A stretch of 64,000 bases of DNA from Kluyveromyces lactis (GCF_000002515.2 NC_006042.1:124001-188000); one strand, 5' to 3'. Shown: positions 20,356 to 29,586, numbered from the stretch's first letter. Made by a program: numbers and translations. Notes: generated by a model not told the origin, from the sequence alone.

Positions 20356-21774
20356 ATGTCATTGGTAGTTTACTCCCAAGATAGAGATCTAGTTCCTGGA
20401 GAAGGTCAGATTGTGGTTTACAACCAGGCGTATTTTGAGTATTTACAGGCTGAGGATGGTTATGCTGGGTTTGAGGATGGTGCTAGAAGACGAAATTCTA
20501 GAATACCCGAAGACATCTTTGTACAAGGGTACTACCAGCGGTTCTTCAAACAGGTCGGAGTTCTTGGTAACGGATCCCGTGCAGTTGTATATAAGGTGAA
20601 GCACATGCTTTTAGAGAACGAACTAGGAACGTTTGCATTGAAGAAAATATGCATTGGAGATGACATGCATTGGTTGTATCGTTGTTTGAAAGAAGTAAAA
20701 CTCTTAAATAGATTGACAGAAGAGAGTTCGCATTTGATAACTTATAACCACGTTTGGTTAGAACGTTGTCCCGTAGAGTCATTGATTTTGACTCAAAATG
20801 ATGGATCCTCAGTAAATATGGATATCCCAACTACTATGCCATACATGTTCATCTTACAACAGTTTTGCAGAGGTGGTAATTTAGAAGATACGATTCAGTA
20901 TCAGGTTTTCAATAGAATCTCCGGCAATGAAAGTCGATTAGAAAGAAGGAAGAAGCTTTTGAACCACAAGAAATCACGAATTGGACTCACTACTCGTCAG
21001 ATCGTTTCTATTGCCAATGACATAGCTACGGGGTTAAAACAACTTCATTCTCTAAGAATTATACACAGAGACTTAAAGCCCAGTAATTGTCTATTATTGG
21101 AGGAGTTTGACCGTAGTGATACAGATAAATTTCCTAAATGTGTCATTGGTGATTTTGGTGAATCTCAATTGTACGGTCAATTGAGAGATGCCACCGGCTC
21201 CACTGGTACAGTGGAGTTCGTTGCCCCCGAACTCACCAAAGGAGCCCAGTTCAGTTTCAAATCAGACATATATGCTTTCGGAATGATCCTTTATTTTGTG
21301 ATCATGGGCCAATTACCTTTCAATTCCAAAGATATGTCAGCGATAAAACATGAAATTAATGAACTTTCATTCAGTCCTGAAGCCATGTCCAAACTACACG
21401 ACTCACTAGATCTAGCTCCCATAGATCCATCATTATACAACCTTGTATGTGAAATGTTAAATCATACACCGTCACTCAGACCTGACTCATCACAAATTGA
21501 ATATCAACTAAATATCATCATGAAAAGTATAAACAAAAGCATCAATCAAGAACCAGAGATCCGACCTTGTTACTTCAGGTTTGCTACCCTTTATGCCCTA
21601 CTAATAGCACTCACGCTCACCACATTGAACCATTCCCATTGGAACTGGTGGAAATACTGCGTTTTATTCATTACTGGTTTATGTTTCAATCATGGTCAGG
21701 ATGCGGGTAACCTTGATTTACTTACAGTATTAATTGCGTCAACCATCATATCAATCATATCGATGTATGCTTAA
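20356..21774 (+). CDS. IKS1: Iks1-like protein kinase with C-terminal membrane segments
   Basis: The 472-residue protein has a kinase domain from about residue 60 to 390: GNGSRAVVYKVKH (glycine loop), FALKKI, HRDLKPSN (His237 onward), DFGES (from Asp266) and APELTKGAQFSFKSDIYAFG. The variant DFGES in place of the common DFGLS/DFGSA is intact for metal binding. After the kinase domain come two or three hydrophobic stretches (about residues 415-472) that suggest membrane anchoring, as in Iks1. Iks1 is a poorly understood kinase linked to cell-wall stress phenotypes. It is shorter than the S. cerevisiae protein (about 667 residues). Order IKS1, BIT61, YHC3 and all three orientations match YJL057C-YJL058C-YJL059W. 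Confidence 0.9.
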   Translation: MSLVVYSQDRDLVPGEGQIVVYNQAYFEYLQAEDGYAGFEDGARRRNSRIPEDIFVQGYYQRFFKQVGVLGNGSRAVVYKVKHMLLENELGTFALKKICIGDDMHWLYRCLKEVKLLNRLTEESSHLITYNHVWLERCPVESLILTQNDGSSVNMDIPTTMPYMFILQQFCRGGNLEDTIQYQVFNRISGNESRLERRKKLLNHKKSRIGLTTRQIVSIANDIATGLKQLHSLRIIHRDLKPSNCLLLEEFDRSDTDKFPKCVIGDFGESQLYGQLRDATGSTGTVEFVAPELTKGAQFSFKSDIYAFGMILYFVIMGQLPFNSKDMSAIKHEINELSFSPEAMSKLHDSLDLAPIDPSLYNLVCEMLNHTPSLRPDSSQIEYQLNIIMKSINKSINQEPEIRPCYFRFATLYALLIALTLTTLNHSHWNWWKYCVLFITGLCFNHGQDAGNLDLLTVLIASTIISIISMYA

Positions 21775-21939
21775 GAAATTGTTTCATACACACATACATA
21801 ACATTTATAAATATTTCACTTATATCATCAATTGAAACCCATTTATCGTTTCATCAAGTGTAGTGCGGAAACCCTGTTTGCAACTAGCTGGTACTGGTTG
21901 TCAAATACTCTTATTAAACAGCGGAATTTGGACAACATA

Positions 21940-22662
21940 ATGAAGAAGGCAAGAAAGAGACTATTCCATAAAGATGATTCCCCTGTAGCACCGCCTTTGA
22001 ACATCGACGCTTTATTAAAGAATGTACACTCATTGGAACTGAATTATCAAGGGTTTCAACCTAGCGAGAAGAAAGCTCTATTGAGGACTATATCTGCCCT
22101 TTGCAAAGAGGTTATCGAAAATGCGATGTGCCACGGATTAGACGGATGCATTAAACTAGAAGACCTAAACCTGCTGTTTAGGTTTTATGTTGACTTAGAG
22201 AAGGAGTTCAAACTGGACTTTAACAAAGATATAAAGAAGATGATTTTAGAAGGTTTAGCTAAATTTGAGAACGACTTTGTTTTAAATTCCAATGAGAAAG
22301 TGATAAATGTCGCATTAAAGAGACTATGTGCCATTTGGGCACGATTCTATTCTCGGGTATATCCTGACTGTATGATTTGTCTTATACAGATCCCTGCAGA
22401 TATCGAACAGCTCTTGTTAATATGCTTCCGTGATGCTATTGTCTTGCCGTACTATAAGAACTTCATGAATGCGGATGAAGGAATATCGATGAGTTTTTCT
22501 AAGTATATACAGAACGAAGAGGAAAACGGCGTGAAACAACAGCACAAACTTATATTAATTCAATGTTTCGGTGTACTCAGCTCGATAAAAGGTAAAGACA
22601 TGAATCAAAGGTTGATTGAAGATTTGTTGAGTGGAGTAAGACGGAGTATAGAAGTTCTATAG
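21940..22662 (+). CDS. BIT61: short Bit61/Bit2-like (HbrB/PRR5 family) TORC2 subunit
   Basis: I start at the only usable ATG (21940), giving 240 residues; the frame is open back to 21811 but has no ATG there. Position and orientation between IKS1 and YHC3 are those of BIT61 (and, on the sister chromosome, BIT2). The C-terminal half has a pattern like HbrB/PRR5 proteins: a helix with IWARFYSRVYPDCMICLIQ, then LLICFRDAIVLPYYKNF, then LILIQCFGVLSSIKGKD. These proteins are peripheral subunits of TOR complex 2 at the plasma membrane. S. cerevisiae Bit61 and Bit2 have about 540 residues with a long serine-rich N-terminal half, which is absent here. The assignment is by synteny and weak similarity. 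Confidence 0.68.
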   Translation: MKKARKRLFHKDDSPVAPPLNIDALLKNVHSLELNYQGFQPSEKKALLRTISALCKEVIENAMCHGLDGCIKLEDLNLLFRFYVDLEKEFKLDFNKDIKKMILEGLAKFENDFVLNSNEKVINVALKRLCAIWARFYSRVYPDCMICLIQIPADIEQLLLICFRDAIVLPYYKNFMNADEGISMSFSKYIQNEEENGVKQQHKLILIQCFGVLSSIKGKDMNQRLIEDLLSGVRRSIEVL

Positions 22663-22710
22663 AAATCACGTCACATTTTCAATTAAGAACTTAAAAACGA
22701 TATAGAATAT

Positions 22711-23874
22711 TTACTCCATACGGCACCATGGTCTACCGGTGCCAATTTGATGTTTGCATAGAGAAGGTTCGAGAATTATACCCAAAAATGCTGCAATTAA
22801 TGTTCCTAATGAATCTGAAATTGAAACGGATCCAAGAACAAATTCCCTTTCATTTGGATCGACATCTTTCAATATATTCATGAAACAGTTCACGTAAGAA
22901 GAACCTCCAATTAAACCTTCATAAAAAATCAACACCATGATCCAAGAAATCGAATCAGTCCAGTAGTAATAAGATTGTGATAGTGTTATAAGAAGATTGA
23001 TCAATTGCAGCACTGAAAAGAGGTACAGGTTCTTCACTGGCAACTTATGGCCCCAGGTTCTTGAAATAAACACCCCCAGTTGATAAAGGGTACCATAAGT
23101 CACATAAATATCTCTGTATTTAACGAAAGGTGTAGTATCTATTGGGAATAGAAGCGTTGGCGCGACTCCCTGATTGATCAAATACTCGAAGAGGTAAACT
23201 GTTGATAATGGAATCATATATGGAATCACAAGTTTCGAAAGCCTCTTCACTATATCCACCCACCCATTTGATTTAAGCAATTCGATAGGCCCATCGGATG
23301 AGTCAATAGGCATATCCAGGCTTTGATAAACTTGCGATGATACTATTGAATCGTTGATTTTGTAGTATAACAAGAAAATCAATGGCAAAGCAGCGTATAG
23401 CAGGAGAGATAGCTGAATGTTTAGTCTAAAGACAGTCGTTAAAAGTAAATACGAAAATGAACCGACGATTCCGGCTCCCCCGGTGCCACTACTCCAGCCA
23501 GTAAGTGATTTAGAACCAAAGAAATGGGTCAATTGTAAGAACGTGATTTCTCCGAATCCTGAAGACAACGAAGCCAAGACAATACCTGGCAAACATAACC
23601 ATAAAGATCGCGTTGACACCAAAATAATTCCCAACATTGACAATAAAATCAAGATTGGAATTCTTTTATCATAATGAATGCTATGAACGAAAAACGGTGC
23701 CGATAGTTTAATTAAAAAGGAAGGCATTATATCAAACAATAACACAATTGATTTCGGGAGGCTGGGCCCAATGATATCTGAAGCCGCTGATAAAATAACC
23801 ACATATAATATATTATTGATAAGTCCGAACAACCAGAAATATGCAAATGTTTTCTTGTCTCTATCCAATTCCAT
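22711..23874 (-). CDS. YHC3: Yhc3/Btn1, battenin (CLN3) vacuolar membrane protein
   Basis: This 387-residue protein has about ten hydrophobic segments and the CLN3 family signatures: FWLFGLINNILYVVILSAASDI near the start, GWSSGTGGAGIVGSFSYLLL, and YEGLIGGSSYVNCFMNI near the end. It ends in HQIGTGRPWCRME. Battenin is the yeast homologue of the human protein defective in juvenile Batten disease; in yeast it sits in the vacuolar and Golgi membranes and affects vacuolar pH and basic amino-acid transport. Convergent with the BIT61-like gene (48 bp apart). A perfect Gcn4-type site (TGACTCA, 23891-23897) lies just before its start. Confidence 0.96.
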   Translation of the reverse strand: MELDRDKKTFAYFWLFGLINNILYVVILSAASDIIGPSLPKSIVLLFDIMPSFLIKLSAPFFVHSIHYDKRIPILILLSMLGIILVSTRSLWLCLPGIVLASLSSGFGEITFLQLTHFFGSKSLTGWSSGTGGAGIVGSFSYLLLTTVFRLNIQLSLLLYAALPLIFLLYYKINDSIVSSQVYQSLDMPIDSSDGPIELLKSNGWVDIVKRLSKLVIPYMIPLSTVYLFEYLINQGVAPTLLFPIDTTPFVKYRDIYVTYGTLYQLGVFISRTWGHKLPVKNLYLFSVLQLINLLITLSQSYYYWTDSISWIMVLIFYEGLIGGSSYVNCFMNILKDVDPNEREFVLGSVSISDSLGTLIAAFLGIILEPSLCKHQIGTGRPWCRME

Positions 23875-24327
23875 TGAATGTTAATAGACGTGACTCAACC
23901 GAAAAAACTATGAATCAATACACTAAAAACTTCATTCAAGAGTACGGAATCTGCTCTTACTTTGAAAACTCACTAGATTATCCAGTACTCTTCAACTAAA
24001 GGCAATACATCCTTCCCCTTACATACCCTAAATATTGTCTACACATGCATGTCTCGAAAATGAAAGCTGTAAACTTATTTTTTTTTTAATTCTCTGGCCC
24101 CGTAATAATTTGAAGGATCAACAAAACATTTTTTTGTTTGTTACAAACAGATCTACAATGAACTAACTTTACTTGTCAACAACAATAACAACAACAACAA
24201 ATAAACATTAGTTTCCAAACAAGACAAGTATCAGGCTCCTCTGATCGTCCCAAGATCGGTTAGTTTGTGATTTTATCGCCAAAATAAACTGTTCACACTG
24301 TTTCGCATAATTTCCACTTGGGTAGCA
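23875..24327. other. divergent YHC3/orphan promoter region
   Basis: It has a TGACTCA element (23891-23897), a ten-T run near 24080, and a CAA/AAC-rich tract (about 24177-24205) before the orphan ORF. No RNA gene seen. Confidence 0.6.
23891..23897. promoter_or_regulatory. Gcn4/AP-1-type site TGACTCA at YHC3 start
   Basis: A perfect TGACTCA 17 bp upstream of the YHC3 ATG. Gcn4 activates amino-acid genes in yeasts. The site may be too close to the ATG for YHC3 itself, so the divergent orphan ORF is another possible target. Confidence 0.35.
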
Positions 24328-25113
24328 ATGAGTAAACACATCGAAATGCCAGATATCGACATTGGAGAATGGATTGATTCTGTATCTTTCAAGAAAAACG
24401 GTTACGAGATTGCTTTGGTATGCACTAGCAGAGGTGTTTACGAGATAACATCACCTGCTCGTCATGTTAGCCGGGAACAGAAACACAAACACAAACAATG
24501 CAAAATCCAAAGCCCAACCCACAAGCAGTTGTTGAGCCTAGATGTAAGGGACCCTCTATGGACGTTACAGAAACGCAATGATGGGTATGTAGTCATTAGC
24601 AATGGCTATGACCGTTACCAATACGGCCAAGCAGATGTAGGTGATTTAATGGAAATTACTGCTGAAATTTCACCTAAAACAGGACACCACCCTCACAACA
24701 GCAATGAGGTTACATATCGGTCTAGATTTTACACAGTGATATGCCAAAACGTATCTGAAAAGAATGAGACCATTGTAAGAGTCGTGCACAATGATGTGGA
24801 TGACAGCCATTTGGACCGCAACCGCGAAATGCCTGCTTTAGTACTCAATGATACCAAGATTTTACAAATTGTTCCTGCATCACAGGGAAGATACTTGCTA
24901 TTTGGAACAAAAGTTGCTATTGTGAAAATATCCACCTCTTCCACCGCAACACGAAATTTTGAGGTTTCTCTGCTTGAAGCGTCAATGGCTCCACAGTTAC
25001 CGCTTGCTGTCGGTGGTCATCTAGAGCTTGAAAATGTAGTGATTCAATGCCCGTACGCCTCCACGTCACGTGAAACCAAGGTCCGAATTCCGTTACCACA
25101 TTGTCTCTCATAA
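24328..25113 (+). CDS. hypothetical protein, orphan
   Basis: The frame has 261 codons, starts at an ATG and has sense-like composition without homopolymers. I do not recognise it. It has no signal peptide or membrane segment. A lysine/histidine cluster occurs near residue 50 (EQKHKHKQCK). Several short hydrophobic stretches alternate with turns, as in WIDSVSFKKNGYEIALVCTS and GRYLLFGTKVAIVKIS; this would suit a beta-rich fold such as a partial propeller, but that is speculation. S. cerevisiae has no gene at this place between YHC3 and BNA3. It may be a lineage-specific or fast-evolving gene. Confidence 0.6.
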   Translation: MSKHIEMPDIDIGEWIDSVSFKKNGYEIALVCTSRGVYEITSPARHVSREQKHKHKQCKIQSPTHKQLLSLDVRDPLWTLQKRNDGYVVISNGYDRYQYGQADVGDLMEITAEISPKTGHHPHNSNEVTYRSRFYTVICQNVSEKNETIVRVVHNDVDDSHLDRNREMPALVLNDTKILQIVPASQGRYLLFGTKVAIVKISTSSTATRNFEVSLLEASMAPQLPLAVGGHLELENVVIQCPYASTSRETKVRIPLPHCLS

Positions 25114-26606
25114 AGATATGGAAAAAACACAAAGGCAAGGAATTCCTCTATTCCGCACGCTTGGGAATTCCAAAATCAGTCCTAATAATAATAGCTTGCA
25201 CTTGTTCCGGCTCCTGCCATGTCCATGACGCGAAATCTGTAAAATATGTTCAAGTAGGGGACGCGTCAAAACAGCATTGTAGTTCCGTGTCCTTGCAAGA
25301 TTTTAGATCTGTATAACTGTGAATAACCGCAGTGAGCGGTACCAGCGACTAAAAAACGGATGTGAAAAGCCAATATCACAATGAAAACCTAGGAATGAGG
25401 ATAAAATTAGTAAGATTAAAAATCCGAATCTAATTTTCCGCTCCGTTAATTCTGAGTAATACCCAGTGCCACGTTCAGTTGCACCAATTCAATGCACGTC
25501 TTGTTGACGCAGCCAATAATCAGAAAAAAGGCAAAAAATATACTTGAAGAAAATTGGCCAAATTGTTTTTTCTTTTCACTATGCTCAGACGGAACACGAA
25601 AGTTGCCCTGCATGTACCCTTTGGGAAACTTTTTATTTTTTTCTTATTCCCGAAAACGGAAACCACGGAAACGGCGTAGAGAATTGAGGCAAGACAGCCA
25701 AATAGGGAAAAAGACTTGATAAGAAAAGCATGAAATACTAAGAAAGTTCCGCACACAAGCAAATGGCAAAGGCATCTTCTAAACTCCATGTGTATGCGAA
25801 AGCTACGGATAAGCTATACGTACAGGATATCTGGTTAATTACTATTTTCTGTTCTGATTTTTCCCCTTTTTAGCCAGGTCTCCCATTTCTCGTCCGCATT
25901 GTCTAATTTTTCAGTTTTATATTTTTCGTTCATTGTCCAAATCTAATGCAAGGTACCGTGAGGGGCGAGAAAAAAAGGCAATTAACAAACATCAAAGCTG
26001 GGTTGTGCTTGCCTGTTGATATCTTGTAATAATGAAATAGCTGTGGGAAAATTGTACCAAAAATAGCTCCTAGATCTAATGGACAATGTATAACGATTTG
26101 GCGACTTTTAGAAAGAGAGTCTGGGATGATGGATGGAGAGGGAGGTGGACGATTGATATGACAGAAAGGATGAAAATGCTTAGAGCCATTAGTCTACTGA
26201 ATCTTCTGATCTTAATAGAGTATTACACAGTTTTGCTGGTTAATGAATAATAAAGACCAAAAAAAAAGGTCGCAAGAACAACAATGGTACGTAGAGATCT
26301 GGTGGTACCTTTATTTCATGCCAAACTAACTAGGCTCCTCATAATCCGTTTCCGGTCGCCAGTAGCATTGGCATTGGCATTGCAATTTCCAGTAATATCG
26401 CCGTGGACAGCTTTTGCATGTGGATGCTGTAAACGGACCTTTTCAAATCTCAGTATCCTCTCGTGCTACATGCGAATCTGGGGCAATATGCTAGTTTTCA
26501 TTTTTCAATCATTTTTTTTTTTCATTTCCCTTTTAAAAATGGTCCCATTAATTGGCGTTTCCCCATAGAAACCGGTGCAGACGGGAACTTATTGTTCCTT
26601 TTGCCA

Positions 26607-26650
26607 CCAAATATCTGATTTCACTTACTAAGAAATCAGACAATATTTGG
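26607..26650. repeat. 16-bp inverted repeat with 3-nt bulge
   Basis: CCAAATATCTGATTTC (26607-26622) returns inverted at 26632-26650, with three extra bases in the right arm and a 9-base loop. All 16 positions pair. It lies about 0.9 kb upstream of the wall-protein gene. It could form a hairpin in a transcript or be the trace of a small inverted-repeat element. Confidence 0.7.
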
Positions 26651-27415
26651 GTTGTACATGCCTTTCAGGAACTCAAAAGAAATGCAATGCTAATGAGTTT
26701 AAGTTGCCTTCGCGTTCTTTCTACTGTCAACCTTATTGTTTGTTATTGTTGGAATTCTTTTTCAAAGAATGGATTGAATATTGAAAAAAAAAAAAAATGC
26801 TGCACTCTATTTCTACTGCATGCTTTTCACTGTATTTGGATGCTATATGTTTTGTTTTTACATACAAACCACCATAAGATACCATCGAACTAGGATGAAA
26901 AGAATGCAGTTTCATGACATGAACTATTTGAATTCTTACTGGGTGCTCGTGGTTTTGCAAAGTCTTCACTCCCATTAGCAAAAAGAAAATCGTTAGTAAT
27001 AACACGATTTCAATGCTGATAACTCAAATAGGGAATAGAGTAGAACGGGATCTATACTCGTCAAACGATTGAGTTATGTCGTATATGGAAAGATGACCAA
27101 ATTATGCGTTACCACGTTCAGATACGGCTAGACCTTTAGTATGGTTGGTTGCTATGCGGCTGGCCCTTTATTCTCTTTCTTCGGATGAGATTACTGGCCA
27201 TATTGGAAAAAGACATCCCGTCGTTACACCTTTTCTTATCTGCTACTCCAATTCTAAGAAAGGGGTTTCGCCACTGCATCGATGCGTATCTCGAGGGTTT
27301 ATCACACACACCTTTTTGCTAGAATCTCATTGCTCATTGCTTATTCATGGTGTTTTATTTTTTGCTTTAATTATGTGATGGATTATAATCGAATAATGTT
27401 CTTGATATCCTGAAA

Positions 27416-27424
27416 TATATAAAA
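27416..27424 (+). promoter_or_regulatory. TATA box of the wall-protein gene
   Basis: TATATAAAA, about 135 bp before the ATG, at the usual spacing for a strongly expressed, regulated yeast gene. Confidence 0.65.
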
Positions 27425-27556
27425 GCACTGCCTTTTCCGCGACTTTACCATTCCCTATTTGACTTTGGTTATTTGTTGGCCTAGCCTTCGCATATTTCTG
27501 TTGATATAGTTTAGAAAAGTAAGCTACGTGACTAATAAGAACTAGCCATTGCCCCA

Positions 27557-29518
27557 ATGAAACTCTCTTCTTTCGCTTTAATTCAATCTGCTACATTGGG
27601 TTTCTTGGCTACCGCCAACGCTCAAATTTTTTCAAACACCTCTTCTGTTGAACCATCTTCAACTCCAACTTCTCCAGTCACTGGTCTTGATGTTGCTGAT
27701 ATCAACATTCTAAACGGCTGGACTGGTTCTAAGGACTCTTACGACCGTTACGCCCCATTCATCTTCACAATTGACATCGACGCCGCTGAAACCGGTTCAG
27801 TTTGGTTTGCTCCACCTGCAGAATTCGGTGGTTTCCCAGAATCCATTGAATTCGACTACGGTACTATTACCAACGACGGTAACAACTTCACTGTTGAATT
27901 TACCTCCGTTCCAGACAGCGGTGCTGCTACCATCGAATTCGTTGGTTCTTTGACTGCTGACGGTATCGCTGGTATTCCAAGCCCAGATGTCGTCACATTT
28001 ACTTCTGACTCTTCTTCCGGTTCTTTCTCTGACAACATTAACTTCCAAGCTTTACCAGAAACTGCCTCATCAAACGTTGGTTTGATTGGTGGTGACTTGT
28101 ACTACTCCATCAACGTTCCTGTTGCAGTCTTCGACGGTAGCTTATCTGTAGCTTCCTCTTCTGAAGATGGTTACTCTTTCGACGCAAGTTACTCTGCTGT
28201 CTACTTCGTCGGTACTGATGCATTCAACAATGGTACTTTGACCGGTGCTGATGGTGTCAATGAATCTGAGGAATCCTCTGTCCTAGTTTCTTTCGAAGGT
28301 TCCATCCCAGATGGTCACGTTGCTGTCAGAGTCGTCTACAAGGCCATCATCTCTGGTTCCGCCGAAAGTTACTCTAACACCGCTGACTTGTCTCTACCAA
28401 GCTTGCCAGGTGCTCTATCTAAGAGAGACACCACTATCACTTTCACTTCCACCATCTATGTTACTGGTCCTTTGGCTGGTACCGTTGAATCTTCTTCCTC
28501 TTCTGTTTCTTCTGATGACACCGACTCTTCTAGCGAAACCTCTGCCACTGAAACATCTGGCGAACCATCTGCCACTGAAACATCTGGTACTGAATCAGGC
28601 TCATCTGAACCAACCACTTCTGTTGCTACCGCCACCGTTACTGACTTGTCTACCACTGTCATCACCACTTGCCCAACTTGTACCGGTTCTCACAAGACTA
28701 CTGACGTCTACGTTTCCACTGTTACTGCTACTGTCAGTGGTATTGTCACTGAATACACTACCTACTGTCCAATCAGTACCGTTTCTAAGGTTAAGAGTCA
28801 CGAAGGTACCGTCGAAACTTGTACCGTTAACATTCACGAAGTCACCAGCGGTGTTTACACTGTTAAGACCGAATACATTCCAATTTCCAAGGGTACTACC
28901 GTTACTGACCTGTCTACCACTCTAGTCACCGTTTGCCCAACTTGTTCTGAAAAGACCGCTACTGGTACCACTGCCCCAGTTGCCCCAGGTACTACTGAGA
29001 CCGGTTCCCCAGCTGCCTCAGGTACTACTGAGACCGGTTCCCCAGCTGCCCCAAGTACTACTGAGACCGGTGCCACCGCCGCTCCAGGTGCTACTGGTAC
29101 CACTGCCCCAGTTGCCCCAGGTACTACTGAGACCGGTTCCCCAGCTGCCTCAGGTACTACTGAGACCGGTTCCCCAGCTGCCCCAAGTACTACTGAGACC
29201 GGTGCCACCGCCGCTCCAGGTGCTACTGAAACCACTACTGTTGAAGGTGAAACTGGTGTTACAACGATTAAGAGTGTCACTGTTGTTACTGGTGCTACTG
29301 GTGCTACTGGTGTTACTACCGCTGTTGGTACTACTGGTGCTCCAGGTGCAGAAGGTGTTACCACTGCCGCTGGTACTGAAGCTGGTAAGCCATCCAGCAG
29401 TATCACAACTATCAGAGTTTCCACTCAATCCGGTGTTTCCACTTATGAAGGTGCTGCTGCCAACGTGCAGGCCGGGTTGGTAACCATCTTGATGGCTATC
29501 GCTGCTTTCGTCTTATAA
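27557..29518 (+). CDS. GPI-anchored cell-wall glycoprotein (adhesin-like)
   Basis: This 653-residue protein has a signal peptide (residues 1-22, ending TANA before Q). A beta-rich N-terminal domain follows to about residue 288, with no lysine excess and an N-glycosylation-type NGTLTG. Then comes a dibasic Kex2-type site (SKR, residues 289-290), a Ser/Thr-rich stalk and a hydrophobic GPI-addition tail (after EGAAAN, ending LMAIAAFVL). The stalk has paired cysteine motifs (TCPTC twice, TYCPIS, ETCTV) like those of Sed1 and flocculin stalks, and 11-residue repeats of the type GTTETGSPAAS. Codon use is extremely biased (ACT, GCT, GGT, TCT, CCA, AAG), so it is highly expressed. I could not place the N-terminal domain in a named family; a structural wall protein or adhesin are both possible. 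No counterpart exists at this place in S. cerevisiae. Confidence 0.9.
   Translation: MKLSSFALIQSATLGFLATANAQIFSNTSSVEPSSTPTSPVTGLDVADINILNGWTGSKDSYDRYAPFIFTIDIDAAETGSVWFAPPAEFGGFPESIEFDYGTITNDGNNFTVEFTSVPDSGAATIEFVGSLTADGIAGIPSPDVVTFTSDSSSGSFSDNINFQALPETASSNVGLIGGDLYYSINVPVAVFDGSLSVASSSEDGYSFDASYSAVYFVGTDAFNNGTLTGADGVNESEESSVLVSFEGSIPDGHVAVRVVYKAIISGSAESYSNTADLSLPSLPGALSKRDTTITFTSTIYVTGPLAGTVESSSSSVSSDDTDSSSETSATETSGEPSATETSGTESGSSEPTTSVATATVTDLSTTVITTCPTCTGSHKTTDVYVSTVTATVSGIVTEYTTYCPISTVSKVKSHEGTVETCTVNIHEVTSGVYTVKTEYIPISKGTTVTDLSTTLVTVCPTCSEKTATGTTAPVAPGTTETGSPAASGTTETGSPAAPSTTETGATAAPGATGTTAPVAPGTTETGSPAASGTTETGSPAAPSTTETGATAAPGATETTTVEGETGVTTIKSVTVVTGATGATGVTTAVGTTGAPGAEGVTTAAGTEAGKPSSSITTIRVSTQSGVSTYEGAAANVQAGLVTILMAIAAFVL
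28958..29221 (+). repeat. two identical 132-bp tandem units in the wall-protein stalk
   Basis: The unit 28958-29089 is repeated base for base at 29090-29221. Each encodes 44 residues, that is four 11-residue units (GATGTTAPVAP, GTTETGSPAAS, GTTETGSPAAP, STTETGATAAP). A partial further unit follows. Perfect identity means recent duplication or continuing conversion, so copy number probably varies between strains. Confidence 0.95.
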
Positions 29519-29586
29519 ATTGATGAATTGATTTCATCAATTTATTAAAATCGTAACGACTAATGTTCCAACTATAGTTTTGGAAC
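29517..29586. terminator. two hairpins at the 3' end of the wall-protein gene
   Basis: A perfect 11-bp inverted repeat (AAATTGATGAA, 29517-29527, and its complement at 29533-29543) begins within the stop codon. A second, GTTCCAA (29565-29571) with its complement at 29580-29586, follows 20 bp later. They may act in 3'-end formation or mRNA stability. Confidence 0.55.

Larger units (their letters stand above)
25114..27556. other. 2.4-kb region upstream of the wall-protein gene
   Basis: No convincing gene: open frames of 65-113 codons occur on both strands but are phenylalanine/serine-rich products of poly-A and poly-T tracts. Features seen are a CGCGAAA (25229-25235) and an ACGCGT (25261-25266) cell-cycle-type box, several AGGGG/CCCCT boxes, a 13-A run near 26784, a hexamer ATTGGC repeated about three times near 26364, a long imperfect hairpin (26607-26650) and a TATA box (27416-27424). 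The length resembles promoters of other yeast adhesin genes such as FLO11, which are regulated over several kilobases. Confidence 0.55.

Noticed and set aside
25492-27378. Several frames of 65-113 codons in the 2.4-kb gap
   Set aside because: Rich in Phe, Ser and Lys from poly-A/T tracts, overlapping on both strands, with no domain, so not reported as genes.
28311-29483. Open frames of 167-204 codons in other frames and on the reverse strand of the wall-protein gene
   Set aside because: They are products of its Thr/Pro/Gly repeats and codon bias; composition is purely repetitive (Leu-Pro or Val-Ala runs) and the GPI protein frame explains the sequence.
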